From Bacteroides ovatus (lineage in GTDB: Bacteria; Bacteroidota; Bacteroidia; Bacteroidales; Bacteroidaceae), in contig NZ_CP012938.1 in the NCBI RefSeq assembly GCF_001314995.1, positions 1,612,001 through 1,676,000 on the forward strand: 64,000 nt of DNA. Direction: 5' to 3'. Numbering within the stretch: the first letter of the stretch is position 1; every line of letters starts with the position of its first letter. Made by a program: the position numbers and the translations under genes. The notes below the pieces were generated by a model. The model had not been told where the DNA came from, ran no database searches, and worked only from the letters and a program-made list of their open reading frames with translations. Below are positions 1 through 8,207 of the stretch, one piece after another.

Positions 1-1815
1 GACGGAAAAGGCGAAATGGTCAATCTTACCGAAAGCGGATACAGCGACAGCAATGCCAAATGGGTGTTGGGTGGAAAAGCAATGATATGGAACAGTGACC
101 GTGCCGGATACCGTAGCCATGGTAGCTGGGGAAGTGAAGACGACACCTATATTATGTTTTTCGACGTCGATGCCTACAACCGCTTCCTGATGAGCAAAGA
201 AGATATTGCCTTACTTGAAGAAGCGGAAAAGGCAGAGAAAGCAGAAAAAGAAAAAGCCAAGAAAGAAAAGGCAGAGAAGAAAGAAGACACTAAAGACAGT
301 AAGAAGAAAACGAACCAGAATGAGAATGCGAAAAAAGACAGTACGGAAGTGAACCCTCTTACATTCGATTTGGAGAATCGTTTTGACCGCATCGTTCGTC
401 TAACTGTAAATTCTTCCCGCCTGGGTGACGCTGTTATGAGTCCGAAGGGTGATATTCTTTATTACCTGGCAGCTTTTGAAGGAGACTATGACCTTTGGGA
501 GCATAAACTGAAAGAAAATACGACTAAAATATTATTGAAAGGAGTTGGCGGCGGCTCACTCATACCGGATAAAGAAGGAAAGAATATCTTTATGTGCACA
601 GGTGGCCGATTGAAGAAAATAGAGATTGCCGGTAGCAAAATTACACCGATAGAATTTGAAGCATTCTTCGATTACCGTCCTTATGATGAACGCGCATACA
701 TCTTCGACCACGTTTGCCAGCAAGTAAATGACAAATTCTATATTGCCGACTTGCATGGAGTGGACTGGAAAGGATATAAAAAAGCATACGAACGCTTCTT
801 GCCCCACATCAGCAACAATTATGACTTCACGGAAATGTTGAGTGAATTGCTTGGCGAATTGAATGGTTCCCATACCGGAGCCCGGTTTGCAGCAGGAGGC
901 AGCGCAATGCCTACCGCTACTCTGGGAGTCTTTTACGATGAGTCATACGACGGTGCCGGGTTAAAGATCAAGGAAATCATGAAGCAAAGTCCTTTCACCC
1001 AGAAAAAGACAGAAGTGAAGGCAGGTTGCATCATTGAAAAAGTAGACGGCACAGCGATTGAAGCCGGTGCTGATTACTTCCCGTTATTTGAAGGCAAAGT
1101 CGGACGCAAAGTAGTACTTACCGTATACGATCCTTCTACTAAAAAACGTTTTGAAGAAGCAGTAAAAGCAATCAGCTATGGAACCCAAAGCGACCTGCTT
1201 TACAAACGTTGGGTAGAGCGCTGCGCCAAGAAAGTGGAAGAGCTTTCCGGCGGACGCATTGCTTATGTACATATTAAAGGTATGGACAGCCCCAGCTTCC
1301 GCAAGATCTATTCCGAACTACTCGGCCGTTATCGTAATAAAGAAGCCGTAGTGGTAGATACCCGCCATAATGGTGGCGGATGGCTGCACGATGATGTAGT
1401 CACCTTACTTAGTGGAAAGGAATATCAACGTTTCGTGCCACGCGGACAATATATCGGCAGCGATCCATTCAACAAATGGCTGAAAGCCTCATGCATGCTA
1501 ACTTGCGAAGACAATTACAGCAATGCTCATGGCACTCCTTACGTATATAAGACTCTAGGTATTGGTAAACTGGTAGGCGCCCCGGTGGCAGGCACAATGA
1601 CCGCTGTGTGGTGGGAACGCCAGATAGATCCGTCTATTGTATTCGGTATCCCACAGGTGGGTTGTATGGATATGCAAGGCAACTATCTCGAAAATCAGAC
1701 CTTGCAACCTGATATTCTAGTTTATAACGAACCGGCAGCCAGCCTGAAAGGAGAAGATGCACAACTGAAAGCAGCAGTAGACTACCTATTGAAAGATTTG
1801 TCAAAAAAGAAATAA
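1..1815 (+). CDS. Tricorn-like S41 family peptidase, 5'-truncated by the window
   Basis: This is the C-terminal part of a large tricorn-type serine peptidase; the frame is open from base 1, so the gene starts before the window and the first Met at 16 is internal. Visible parts, counted from that Met: the end of a beta-propeller, a very charged Lys/Glu linker (about residues 68-110), more propeller-like sequence, a PDZ-like segment (about 310-395) and an S41 protease core. The motif DNYSNAHG, with its Ser codon at 1519-1521, matches the nucleophile region of tricorn proteases. Such proteins cut peptides; in Bacteroides most are exported, but the signal peptide would lie outside the window. Family assignment is firm, the substrate unknown. 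A hairpin follows the stop. Confidence 0.9.
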   Translation, partial: DGKGEMVNLTESGYSDSNAKWVLGGKAMIWNSDRAGYRSHGSWGSEDDTYIMFFDVDAYNRFLMSKEDIALLEEAEKAEKAEKEKAKKEKAEKKEDTKDSKKKTNQNENAKKDSTEVNPLTFDLENRFDRIVRLTVNSSRLGDAVMSPKGDILYYLAAFEGDYDLWEHKLKENTTKILLKGVGGGSLIPDKEGKNIFMCTGGRLKKIEIAGSKITPIEFEAFFDYRPYDERAYIFDHVCQQVNDKFYIADLHGVDWKGYKKAYERFLPHISNNYDFTEMLSELLGELNGSHTGARFAAGGSAMPTATLGVFYDESYDGAGLKIKEIMKQSPFTQKKTEVKAGCIIEKVDGTAIEAGADYFPLFEGKVGRKVVLTVYDPSTKKRFEEAVKAISYGTQSDLLYKRWVERCAKKVEELSGGRIAYVHIKGMDSPSFRKIYSELLGRYRNKEAVVVDTRHNGGGWLHDDVVTLLSGKEYQRFVPRGQYIGSDPFNKWLKASCMLTCEDNYSNAHGTPYVYKTLGIGKLVGAPVAGTMTAVWWERQIDPSIVFGIPQVGCMDMQGNYLENQTLQPDILVYNEPAASLKGEDAQLKAAVDYLLKDLSKKK

Positions 1816-1823
1816 ATATAGCA

Positions 1824-1856
1824 TTATTGATGCCGCCGGAAAAGCGGCATCAATAA
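1824..1856 (+). terminator. Hairpin after the S41 peptidase
   Basis: A perfect 13-bp stem (TTATTGATGCCGC at 1824-1836, complement at 1844-1856) with a 7-nt loop lies 9 bases past the stop codon. No strong T-run follows, so it may end transcription or stabilise the 3' end. Confidence 0.6.
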
Positions 1857-1924
1857 CGCGCTAACTATCAACACCTTAAAAAGCCATTTATTGGTTTTAA
1901 AGAAACAGGTCGTTCCTTTAAAAG

Positions 1925-1981
1925 GAAAGCATCGTTGGTTTAAAAGGAACGTCCCCTTCCTTTAAAACCAATGATGCTTTC
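1925..1981. repeat. Long imperfect hairpin between convergent genes
   Basis: Two 25-nt arms (1925-1949 and 1957-1981) are complementary at 23 positions, plus one possible G-U pair, around a 7-nt loop. The preceding bases 1890-1924 contain partial copies of the same GGTTTTAAAG and CCTTTAAAAGG blocks, so alternative pairings are possible. It lies between the convergent S41 peptidase and nitroreductase genes and could act as a bidirectional terminator. Confidence 0.6.
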
Positions 1982-2027
1982 TGTTATATGCTTATCCTAA
2001 AGGGCTAAGAATATAATTATTTTTCAA

Positions 2028-2573
2028 TCAATAACGATTGTATGAAATCACCTTTTCTTTCGGCTTCCTTATCTTCTTACGTTTTTCCTTTGCCGGATAG
2101 CCAATGACAATATCCAGCAATAAACGTTTCGAAGCAGGAATACCGGCAAGCTGTTTCAGCTCTTTTTCATCGAACCAACCCAGAATACAAGAACCCAAAC
2201 CTTCGGCTTCAGCTGCCAGAGAAATATGAGCAGCCGCTATTCCAATGTCGATCAACGGAAAATGCTTGCCTTTTACCTTTCCGCCAAGCAGGGAGGTTAT
2301 ATTAGCAGATTCTTCTACAACCAGAATATGCACGGGAGCATCTTTGGCAAACTTATTCATTCCCAAGCCAGCAGCAGCTTTCCCGGCTTTTTGAGCCAGT
2401 TCCTTGTCTGTGATGACCACAAACCTCCAAGGTTGTGCGTTGCAGGCTGAAGGCGCCAAACGTGCAGCTTCAAGTACCCGTTCCAACTTTTCCGGCTCCA
2501 CCGGACGTTCTTTATCATACGAACGGTCACTTTGACGAGCCTGCACCAATTGAAGAAAATCAGTATATGCCAT
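2028..2573 (-). CDS. Nitroreductase family protein
   Basis: A small FMN-dependent nitroreductase-fold oxidoreductase of about 181 residues that would reduce nitro compounds, quinones or flavins with NAD(P)H. The N-terminal RQSDRSYD and the APSACNAQPWRFVV segment are typical FMN/substrate-binding regions; the C-terminal GYPAKEKRKKIRKP resembles the usual ending of the family. I chose the Met at 2573 rather than 2591 because GGAGG lies 8 bases upstream of it. It follows the riboflavin synthase gene by about 30 bases on the same strand, so a flavin enzyme is probably co-transcribed with a flavin biosynthesis gene. The physiological substrate is not predictable. Confidence 0.88.
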   Translation of the reverse strand: MAYTDFLQLVQARQSDRSYDKERPVEPEKLERVLEAARLAPSACNAQPWRFVVITDKELAQKAGKAAAGLGMNKFAKDAPVHILVVEESANITSLLGGKVKGKHFPLIDIGIAAAHISLAAEAEGLGSCILGWFDEKELKQLAGIPASKRLLLDIVIGYPAKEKRKKIRKPKEKVISYNRY

Positions 2574-2605
2574 TTCCAATCCTCCAGTCACTTATTTATA
2601 TTTTC

Positions 2606-3208
2606 TTATTTATATTGAATCATCCGGCTGATATACTTGCCGATAATATCGAATTCGATATTTACCACACTGCCAATCTCAAACGTATGGAAGTTCGTAT
2701 GCTCGTATGTATAAGGAATGATAGCCACCTGGAAAGTATCATCCGTCGGATTACATACCGTCAGGCTAACACCGTTCACAGTCACCGAACCTTTATCCAC
2801 GGTGATATATCCGCGTTTCGCCATCTCCTTGTCAAACGCATATCGGAATGTAAAATACCAGCTGCCTTCCGCATCCTTAATATCGATACAAGTAGCAGTC
2901 TGATCCACATGTCCCTGAACGATATGTCCGTCCAACCGACCGTTCATCATCATGCTACGTTCAACGTTCACCTTATCCCCCACTTTCAACAAACCGAGGT
3001 TAGAACGCTCCAACGTTTCTTTCATGGCAGTCACCGTATACGTATCATCCGTCAGAGTCACTACCGTCAGGCATACACCATTGTGAGAAATACTCTGGTC
3101 GATTTTCAACTCATTCACAAACGAACACTTAAATGTAAAGTGTATATTCTCCTGGTCTTTCACCAGTGCTACCAAAATAGCATATTCTTCTACGATTCCA
3201 GAAAACAT
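2606..3208 (-). CDS. ribE: Riboflavin synthase, alpha subunit
   Basis: Catalyses the dismutation of two 6,7-dimethyl-8-ribityllumazine molecules to riboflavin plus a pyrimidinedione, the last step of riboflavin synthesis. The protein starts with MFSGIVEE, the conserved N-terminus of the family, and shows the internal duplication into two lumazine-binding barrels: SHNGVCLTV in the first half and VNGVSLTV in the second. At 200 residues it has the normal length. The downstream nitroreductase on the same strand probably shares the transcript. The symbol ribE is used for this enzyme in many genomes (ribC in E. coli). Confidence 0.96.
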   Translation of the reverse strand: MFSGIVEEYAILVALVKDQENIHFTFKCSFVNELKIDQSISHNGVCLTVVTLTDDTYTVTAMKETLERSNLGLLKVGDKVNVERSMMMNGRLDGHIVQGHVDQTATCIDIKDAEGSWYFTFRYAFDKEMAKRGYITVDKGSVTVNGVSLTVCNPTDDTFQVAIIPYTYEHTNFHTFEIGSVVNIEFDIIGKYISRMIQYK

Positions 3209-3303
3209 AATTCTATTTACTATTTACGATTTTACAATTGAAAGTACTCTCTTAATGCAAGGGTCAAAGATACGAATAAGGAAGCAGCTTAGAAAATAAG
3301 AGC

Positions 3304-3339
3304 AAAAAAAAATGGGGCTTTTCACAAAGCTCCATTTTT
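3304..3339. terminator. A/T-flanked hairpin between phoU and ribE
   Basis: AATGGGGCTTT (3311-3321) and AAAGCTCCATT (3326-3336) pair with one mismatch around a 4-nt loop. An A-run precedes and a T-run follows, giving the look of a bidirectional intrinsic terminator. Confidence 0.6.
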
Positions 3340-3498
3340 CAGTTTTCAATAGGTATTAGTTTTTTTTTAAGGTAAAAAGATTGTTTTCAGGATAACGGTG
3401 CAAATATAGGCGGTTTTACCGATACTATCCAAATTATAAAACATGTCATATAACATCTTTTTGAAAATTCTTTGGATTTATTATCATTTGAAGCAAAA

Positions 3499-3526
3499 TC
3501 TCCTGTAACTTGTCCGTTACAGGAGA
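3499..3526 (-). terminator. Terminator of the pst-phoU operon
   Basis: A perfect 11-bp stem (TCTCCTGTAAC at 3499-3509, complement at 3516-3526) with a 6-nt loop lies about 60 bases past the phoU stop. On the minus strand the stem is followed by TTTTG. Confidence 0.7.
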
Positions 3527-3583
3527 CAAATATAAGATAATTTTTTAAGGAGCCCTAATTTCTGTTTAAAAATCGGCAGAAAA

Positions 3584-4273
3584 TTACTTTTCCGGGTAGT
3601 TTTCGTCCGTTTTGCCACGATGTTTTAACACTTTGGCGTCAATGAAGAAAACAATTTCTTCGGCAATGTTGGTAATATGATCTCCCGAACGTTCCAGTTT
3701 ACGGAACACGCTGACTAAATCTACGCAAGTATGTACAGCTTCCGGATGTTCGATAATATAGTCTGAAAGAATCCCTGTTGCATCCGCATTGATTTCATCT
3801 AGCAAATTATCCTTAGCAAACACTCCTGCCGCCAAATCATTACTCTCTTCATTCAAGGCACGTTTTGCCAGTTCCAGCATCGACAACACCTCTGCCTGCA
3901 TCTCTGCCAGGCGAAGACGAGACAACAGCTCCGCATCCAATACCGGTTCTTTGCAACGAAGTACAAAACGGGCGATCCCTTCCGCAAAGTCACCCAAACG
4001 TTCCAGATTTGTGTTAATCTTCAACATAGCCAACACAAAACGAAGATCAATCGCCACCGGATTATACAATGCGATAATATCTTCCACATCACTATCTATC
4101 TTCAATTCAAAAGCATTCACCCTGCGCTCGCGAACCATCACCTGTTGAGCCAGCTCCTTGTCAAGGGTCAACACAGCCTCTCCGGCACGGTCAAGCTGGT
4201 TGTACACCAAGGTCCACATTTCATCAATTTCCTTCTTCAATAGGATGAGTTCCGATTCTATAAACTTTACCAT
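3584..4273 (-). CDS. phoU: Phosphate signalling complex protein PhoU
   Basis: PhoU is a cytoplasmic helical protein that links the Pst transporter to the phosphate-sensing kinase and restrains phosphate uptake. The 229-residue protein shows the PhoU pattern of two similar three-helix halves, with the metal-binding-type segments NTNLERLGDFAEGIAR in the first and VFRKLERSGDHITNIAEE in the second. It is the last gene of the pstC-pstA-pstB-phoU operon, 55 bases after pstB, and is followed by a strong hairpin. No phoB/phoR genes are seen in this window. Confidence 0.96.
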   Translation of the reverse strand: MVKFIESELILLKKEIDEMWTLVYNQLDRAGEAVLTLDKELAQQVMVRERRVNAFELKIDSDVEDIIALYNPVAIDLRFVLAMLKINTNLERLGDFAEGIARFVLRCKEPVLDAELLSRLRLAEMQAEVLSMLELAKRALNEESNDLAAGVFAKDNLLDEINADATGILSDYIIEHPEAVHTCVDLVSVFRKLERSGDHITNIAEEIVFFIDAKVLKHRGKTDENYPEK

Positions 4274-4328
4274 AGTCTATTATATATAAATGATTAATAT
4301 TCTATCAATTGGGTTCCAGATACCCGGA

Positions 4329-5087
4329 TTACCCAAAACGTCCCGTTATGTAATTCTGGGTAGCCTCTTTCTCCGGATTGGTGAATATCTTTTTCGTCTG
4401 ATCGAACTCCACCATTTCTCCCATATAGAAAAACGCCGTCTTATCACTGACACGGGCCGCCTGCTGCATATTATGCGTAACGATTACAATCGTATAATCC
4501 TTCTTCAGTTCATGAATCAACTCCTCCACTTTCGCCGTAGAAATAGGATCGAGCGCAGACGCAGGTTCATCCATCAGCAATACCGAAGGAGAGACAGCCA
4601 TCGCACGGGCGATACAAAGACGCTGCTGCTGTCCGCCGGACAGTGCATAAGCCGATTCCTTCAACTTATCTTTCACCTCATCCCAAAGAGCCGCTCCTTT
4701 CAATGTTTCCTCCACACGCTGGCGAATGAAAGCATTATCTTTTATTCCGTTCACACGAAGTCCGTAAGCCACATTCTCGAATATGCTTTTCGGGAAAGGA
4801 TTGGGACGCTGGAACACCATTCCCACATTCTTGCGGAGTTCGTCCACTTCCACGCCTTTCGCATAGATATTATGTCCGTCGATACGGATTTCTCCCTCCA
4901 GACGGGTAGCAGGAATCAAATCATTCATCCGGTTGAAAAGCCGGAGGAAAGTAGATTTGCCACAACCGGACGGTCCGATAAAAGCAACAACCGATTTTTC
5001 CTCAATCTGCATGCTGATGCCCTTCAATGCATGAAAGTCCCCATACCAGAAGTTCACATCACGCGCATCTATTTTCACTGTATCCAT
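4329..5087 (-). CDS. pstB: Phosphate ABC transporter ATP-binding protein
   Basis: ATPase subunit that powers high-affinity phosphate import through PstA and PstC at the inner face of the cytoplasmic membrane. Motifs in order: Walker [10 protein letters not shown] near residues 38-46, the Q-loop [14 protein letters not shown] signature LSGGQQQRL, Walker [14 protein letters not shown] and the switch His in [13 protein letters not shown]. The length of 252 residues is normal for PstB, and PNPFP after the Q-loop is typical of this subfamily. It starts 8 bases after pstA ends, inside the pst operon. Confidence 0.97.
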   Translation of the reverse strand: MDTVKIDARDVNFWYGDFHALKGISMQIEEKSVVAFIGPSGCGKSTFLRLFNRMNDLIPATRLEGEIRIDGHNIYAKGVEVDELRKNVGMVFQRPNPFPKSIFENVAYGLRVNGIKDNAFIRQRVEETLKGAALWDEVKDKLKESAYALSGGQQQRLCIARAMAVSPSVLLMDEPASALDPISTAKVEELIHELKKDYTIVIVTHNMQQAARVSDKTAFFYMGEMVEFDQTKKIFTNPEKEATQNYITGRFG

Positions 5088-5095
5088 ATACTAAT

Positions 5096-5971
5096 TTAGT
5101 TCGTTTTTACTCTTTTCTCAAAATACTTTCTCAAGGCATTAGCCAGCAGATTCACCAACAGGATAATCATAATCAATACCAATGCCGTGCCATAAGCCAG
5201 CGGCAGTTGTGCCTCCATATCCGTTCCACTGGTGGAAATCACATACAAATGGTAAGGCAAGGCCATACACTGATCCAAAATGCCGGTAGGAAGTTGCGGC
5301 AGGAAGTATGCGGCACAAGTAAACAGAATCGGCGCCGTCTCTCCCGAAACACGCCCCAAGGCGAGAATCAACCCAGTGATAATGTTTGGCATACCCATCG
5401 GCAAAATAACATGCCATATCGTCTGCAACTTCGTCGCTCCCAATGCCCTGCTACCTTCACGCATACTGTCGGGAATGGCTTTCAAGGCTTCCTCCGTTGT
5501 CCGGATGACCAAAGGTACGCAAAGCAAACCTAATGTCAAAGAACCTGCCAGAATACTATCACCAAACCCCATATAATTGACAAACAGCGCCATACCGAAC
5601 AATCCGAATACGATGGAAGGAATACCGCTCAAGTTATTGGTCATCACCCGGATAAAGCGTACCGACCTGCCTTTCGGCGCATACTCATTCATATAAATTC
5701 CACTCATCACCCCTATCGGAAATGCAAATAGTGCACTTCCCACCATCAGGTAGAAGGTACCGACAATAGCCGGCCAGATACCGCCACCTGTCATTCCGTC
5801 CGTAGGAGCCGAAGTGATAAAATCCCAACTGATAGCACCGATTCCCTTATAGATGATAAATCCCAGAATCGCAAACAATATCAATACAATGCAAAGACTC
5901 AACAACCGGAAAATCCCGAAAGCAAATTTCTGCGAACGGTGTTTAGCTTTATTATTACTCCGTATTTCCAT
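5096..5971 (-). CDS. pstA: Phosphate ABC transporter permease PstA
   Basis: One of the two inner-membrane permeases of the high-affinity phosphate importer. It has an N-terminal membrane segment at about residues 18-42 and a MetI-like permease core with further helices. The EAA-like loop, SRALGATKLQTIWHVILPMG, contacts the PstB ATPase. The 291-residue length is normal. The start is separated by a single base from the pstC stop, which indicates tight translational coupling. Confidence 0.96.
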   Translation of the reverse strand: MEIRSNNKAKHRSQKFAFGIFRLLSLCIVLILFAILGFIIYKGIGAISWDFITSAPTDGMTGGGIWPAIVGTFYLMVGSALFAFPIGVMSGIYMNEYAPKGRSVRFIRVMTNNLSGIPSIVFGLFGMALFVNYMGFGDSILAGSLTLGLLCVPLVIRTTEEALKAIPDSMREGSRALGATKLQTIWHVILPMGMPNIITGLILALGRVSGETAPILFTCAAYFLPQLPTGILDQCMALPYHLYVISTSGTDMEAQLPLAYGTALVLIMIILLVNLLANALRKYFEKRVKTN

Positions 5972-5972
5972 C

Positions 5973-7169
5973 TTATTTACTACGTTTTAATCCTTTAGAA
6001 GAAATATATTCCACACTAAAGTTGATAATCAATGTAATGAAGAACAGTACGACACCCAACAGGAACAATGCCTGATAGTGCGGACCACCTGCAGGAGCCT
6101 CTCCCAGTTCGGCGGCAATCGTAGCCGGAATGGTACGTAAAGGCTCAAGAATAGTTGTCGGAATCACAGCCGCATTACCGGTCACCATCAATACCGCCAT
6201 CGTCTCCCCGATAGCACGTCCGATGCCAAGTACCACGCCGGATGTAATACCCGAAATAGAATAAGGAATTACGACCTTATATATAGTCTGCCATTGAGAA
6301 GCCCCCAACGCCAGACTCGCTTCCCGCATTGCACGCGGACAGTTACGCATCGCATCTTCCGTCACCGTTATGATGGTAGGCAATGCCATAATGGCCAGTA
6401 CGAAACTCCCTGCCAGGCCGCTCTCTCCCACCGGAAGATTACACAACTTCTGAATCAACGGAACGATGACAATCAACCCGAAAAAGCCATAGACCACGGA
6501 AGGAATACCGCTCAGCAGTTCGATAATCGGTTTCAGCCAGTTCCGCACTTTCGGGTTTGCCACTTCAGATATATAGATAGAAACCGAAAGCCCGAACGGC
6601 AAAGCAAAAAGAATGGCGAACAGACTCACCCACAACGTACCGGTAATCAACGGCAGGAAGCCGAATTGAGCTGCCGGAGTGGCCGTAGGAAACCATTCGG
6701 CACCCGCAAATACATCTTTCACGGAAATGGTGTTATCCTCTATGAAATGCACCGCGTCCGGATGAACAATAAACTTCTGCGGAACAAAAGCTACGATACC
6801 CGGTGTTTTCTCTACCAGTTCCGTAATCTTGTCGCCTGCATATTCATAAGCAGGTCCCAGCTCCTCTTCCGTATAATACTGCGTTATATCCTCCAAACGA
6901 AAAACCCGGATAGGGAGATCTTCCCCGCCGAGTTCCTTCCAGTTTGTGATCTCCTCATCAAAAACATTTTTTATCTGTGCAGGGCTCAACACACTAACTT
7001 TGTTGCTCTTATTCAGCGCCAACACATATCCCTCTTCAATCACCTTACTCTTGAACAGCCCGAAAGCTTCCGTGAAAAGGAAGAGCACAATCAGCAGAAT
7101 AGTAATACTTGTCACGAAACCGCTACAAGTCAACATTCCTTCTATAATCCTTTCAAATACCTTTTTCAT
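5973..7169 (-). CDS. pstC: Phosphate ABC transporter permease PstC with a PstS-like periplasmic insert
   Basis: Second permease of the phosphate importer and first gene of the pst operon. After the first membrane helix (about residues 14-36) there is an extra segment of roughly 120 residues (about 45-165) before the permease core begins. Within it, LSPAQIKNVFDEEITNWKEL closely resembles LTRQQLEDIFRGKITNWKQV of the neighbouring PstS, so the insert looks like part of a phosphate-binding-protein lobe placed on the outer face of the membrane. The permease core has the EAA-like loop ASLALGASQWQTIYKVVIPY and the usual helices. At 398 residues it is longer than a typical PstC of about 320. Confidence 0.95.
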   Translation of the reverse strand: MKKVFERIIEGMLTCSGFVTSITILLIVLFLFTEAFGLFKSKVIEEGYVLALNKSNKVSVLSPAQIKNVFDEEITNWKELGGEDLPIRVFRLEDITQYYTEEELGPAYEYAGDKITELVEKTPGIVAFVPQKFIVHPDAVHFIEDNTISVKDVFAGAEWFPTATPAAQFGFLPLITGTLWVSLFAILFALPFGLSVSIYISEVANPKVRNWLKPIIELLSGIPSVVYGFFGLIVIVPLIQKLCNLPVGESGLAGSFVLAIMALPTIITVTEDAMRNCPRAMREASLALGASQWQTIYKVVIPYSISGITSGVVLGIGRAIGETMAVLMVTGNAAVIPTTILEPLRTIPATIAAELGEAPAGGPHYQALFLLGVVLFFITLIINFSVEYISSKGLKRSK

Positions 7170-7239
7170 ACCTACTATGATTTCTGATGCAAAGAAAGCG
7201 TCTCTTTATTAAGGAGATGTGACTAACGTTTGAAGGAAA

Positions 7240-7268
7240 TGTTTCAATCATGTTACGTTTGTGTTACA
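7240..7268. promoter_or_regulatory. Candidate Pho box: 11-bp-periodic direct repeats
   Basis: TGTTTCA-atca-TGTTACG-tttg-TGTTACA gives three related 7-mers separated by exactly 4 bases (7240-7246, 7251-7257, 7262-7268); a weaker fourth, TCATTTC, follows in phase at 7273-7279. The 7+4 layout is that of the E. coli PhoB box. It lies about 70 bases upstream of pstC and 79 upstream of the divergent pstS, so one site could serve both. PhoB binding is inference. Confidence 0.6.
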
Positions 7269-7273
7269 AGTAT

Positions 7274-7301
7274 CATTTCCATTCCGGATGAAATGGAAAT
7301 G
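7274..7301. promoter_or_regulatory. Palindrome between pstC and pstS
   Basis: Perfect 10-bp inverted arms (CATTTCCATT and AATGGAAATG) surround an 8-bp centre next to the candidate Pho box. It could be an operator or a leader hairpin of pstS. Confidence 0.5.
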
Positions 7302-7346
7302 TAATATCCGATTGCTTAATTTGCAAAGTCAATAAAAAGAAGAAAT

Positions 7347-8159
7347 ATGAAAGTGAGAAGAAACTTATTAATCGCCCTTTCCTTACTCTCGCTCGGTGCC
7401 AACGCACAACGTATAAAAGGTAGCGACACGGTACTGCCTGTCGCACAACAGACAGCAGAGCGGTTTATGAACCAGCATCCGGATGCCCGTGTCACTGTAA
7501 CCGGTGGCGGAACCGGTGTGGGTATCTCCGCTTTAATGGATAATACAACGGACATTGCAATGGCTTCCCGCCCGATCAAGTTCAGCGAGAAGATGAAAAT
7601 TAAAGCGGCAGGAGAAGAAGTAAACGAAGTGATTGTTGCCTACGACGCCCTCGCCGTGGTGGTGCATCCCTCTAATCCGGTGAAACAGCTGACCCGCCAA
7701 CAACTGGAGGATATTTTCCGGGGGAAGATAACCAACTGGAAACAGGTAGGCGGAGACAACCGAAAAATAGTAGTCTACTCGCGTGAAACATCGTCCGGTA
7801 CTTACGAATTTTTCAAAGAGAGCGTACTGAAAAATAAAAACTACATGGCAAGCAGCCTTTCCATGCCGGCAACAGGTGCTATTATCCAGTCTGTCAGCCA
7901 GACCAAAGGAGCCATCGGATATGTAGGACTGGCCTACGTGTCTCCCCGTGTCAAAACGCTTTCCGTGTCTTATGACGGAAGCCACTACGCCACCCCTACG
8001 GTAGAGAATGCCACCAACAAAACCTACCCTATCGTCCGGCCGCTTTACTACTATTACAATGTAAAAAATAAGGAACAAGTTAACCCCCTGATTCAGTTTA
8101 TTCTTTCATCCGACGGACAGGACATTATAAAAAAGAGCGGTTATATTCCGGTTAAATAA
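7347..8159 (+). CDS. pstS: Phosphate-binding protein PstS
   Basis: Substrate-binding component that captures phosphate outside the cytoplasmic membrane and delivers it to PstCAB. A signal peptide (MKVRRNLLIALSLLSLGANA, cleavage probably after the ANA) is followed by KGSDTVLPVAQQTAERF and the phosphate-contact region TGGGTGVGISAL. The segment SRETSSGTYEFF matches another phosphate-binding loop of the family. The length, 270 residues, is that of the short PstS-like class. It diverges from the pstC-pstA-pstB-phoU operon across a 177-base region containing the candidate Pho box. Confidence 0.95.
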   Translation: MKVRRNLLIALSLLSLGANAQRIKGSDTVLPVAQQTAERFMNQHPDARVTVTGGGTGVGISALMDNTTDIAMASRPIKFSEKMKIKAAGEEVNEVIVAYDALAVVVHPSNPVKQLTRQQLEDIFRGKITNWKQVGGDNRKIVVYSRETSSGTYEFFKESVLKNKNYMASSLSMPATGAIIQSVSQTKGAIGYVGLAYVSPRVKTLSVSYDGSHYATPTVENATNKTYPIVRPLYYYYNVKNKEQVNPLIQFILSSDGQDIIKKSGYIPVK

Positions 8160-8170
8160 AAAAAATGTCC

Positions 8171-8178
8171 TACTTTTG
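8171..8178 (+). promoter_or_regulatory. -7 element of glnS
   Basis: TACTTTTG fits the Bacteroides -7 consensus TAnnTTTG and lies about 30 bases before the glnS start codon. No clear -33 TTTG box is visible because the region overlaps the end of pstS. Confidence 0.55.
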
Positions 8179-8207
8179 TAGCCTAAATACAGATAACATT
8201 AACCGTT

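Larger units (their letters stand above)
3209..3583. other. Intergenic region between phoU and ribE
   Basis: A 375-base stretch without a convincing gene. It holds two hairpins annotated separately (3304-3339 and 3499-3526) that probably insulate ribE from the pst-phoU operon. A promoter for ribE should lie near 3215-3300, but I see no clear TAnnTTTG element there. Confidence 0.6.

Noticed and set aside
2435-3241. Long + strand frame of 268 codons across the nitroreductase and riboflavin synthase genes
   Set aside because: It is antisense to two well-recognised genes, and its translation is rich in His and Arg with no family resemblance.
4290-5099. 269-codon + strand frame opposite pstB
   Set aside because: pstB has all ABC motifs on the other strand; the + frame is an artefact of codon composition.
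6294-7187. 297-codon + strand frame opposite pstC
   Set aside because: Shadow of a clear permease gene; the translation has no domain pattern and no plausible start signal.
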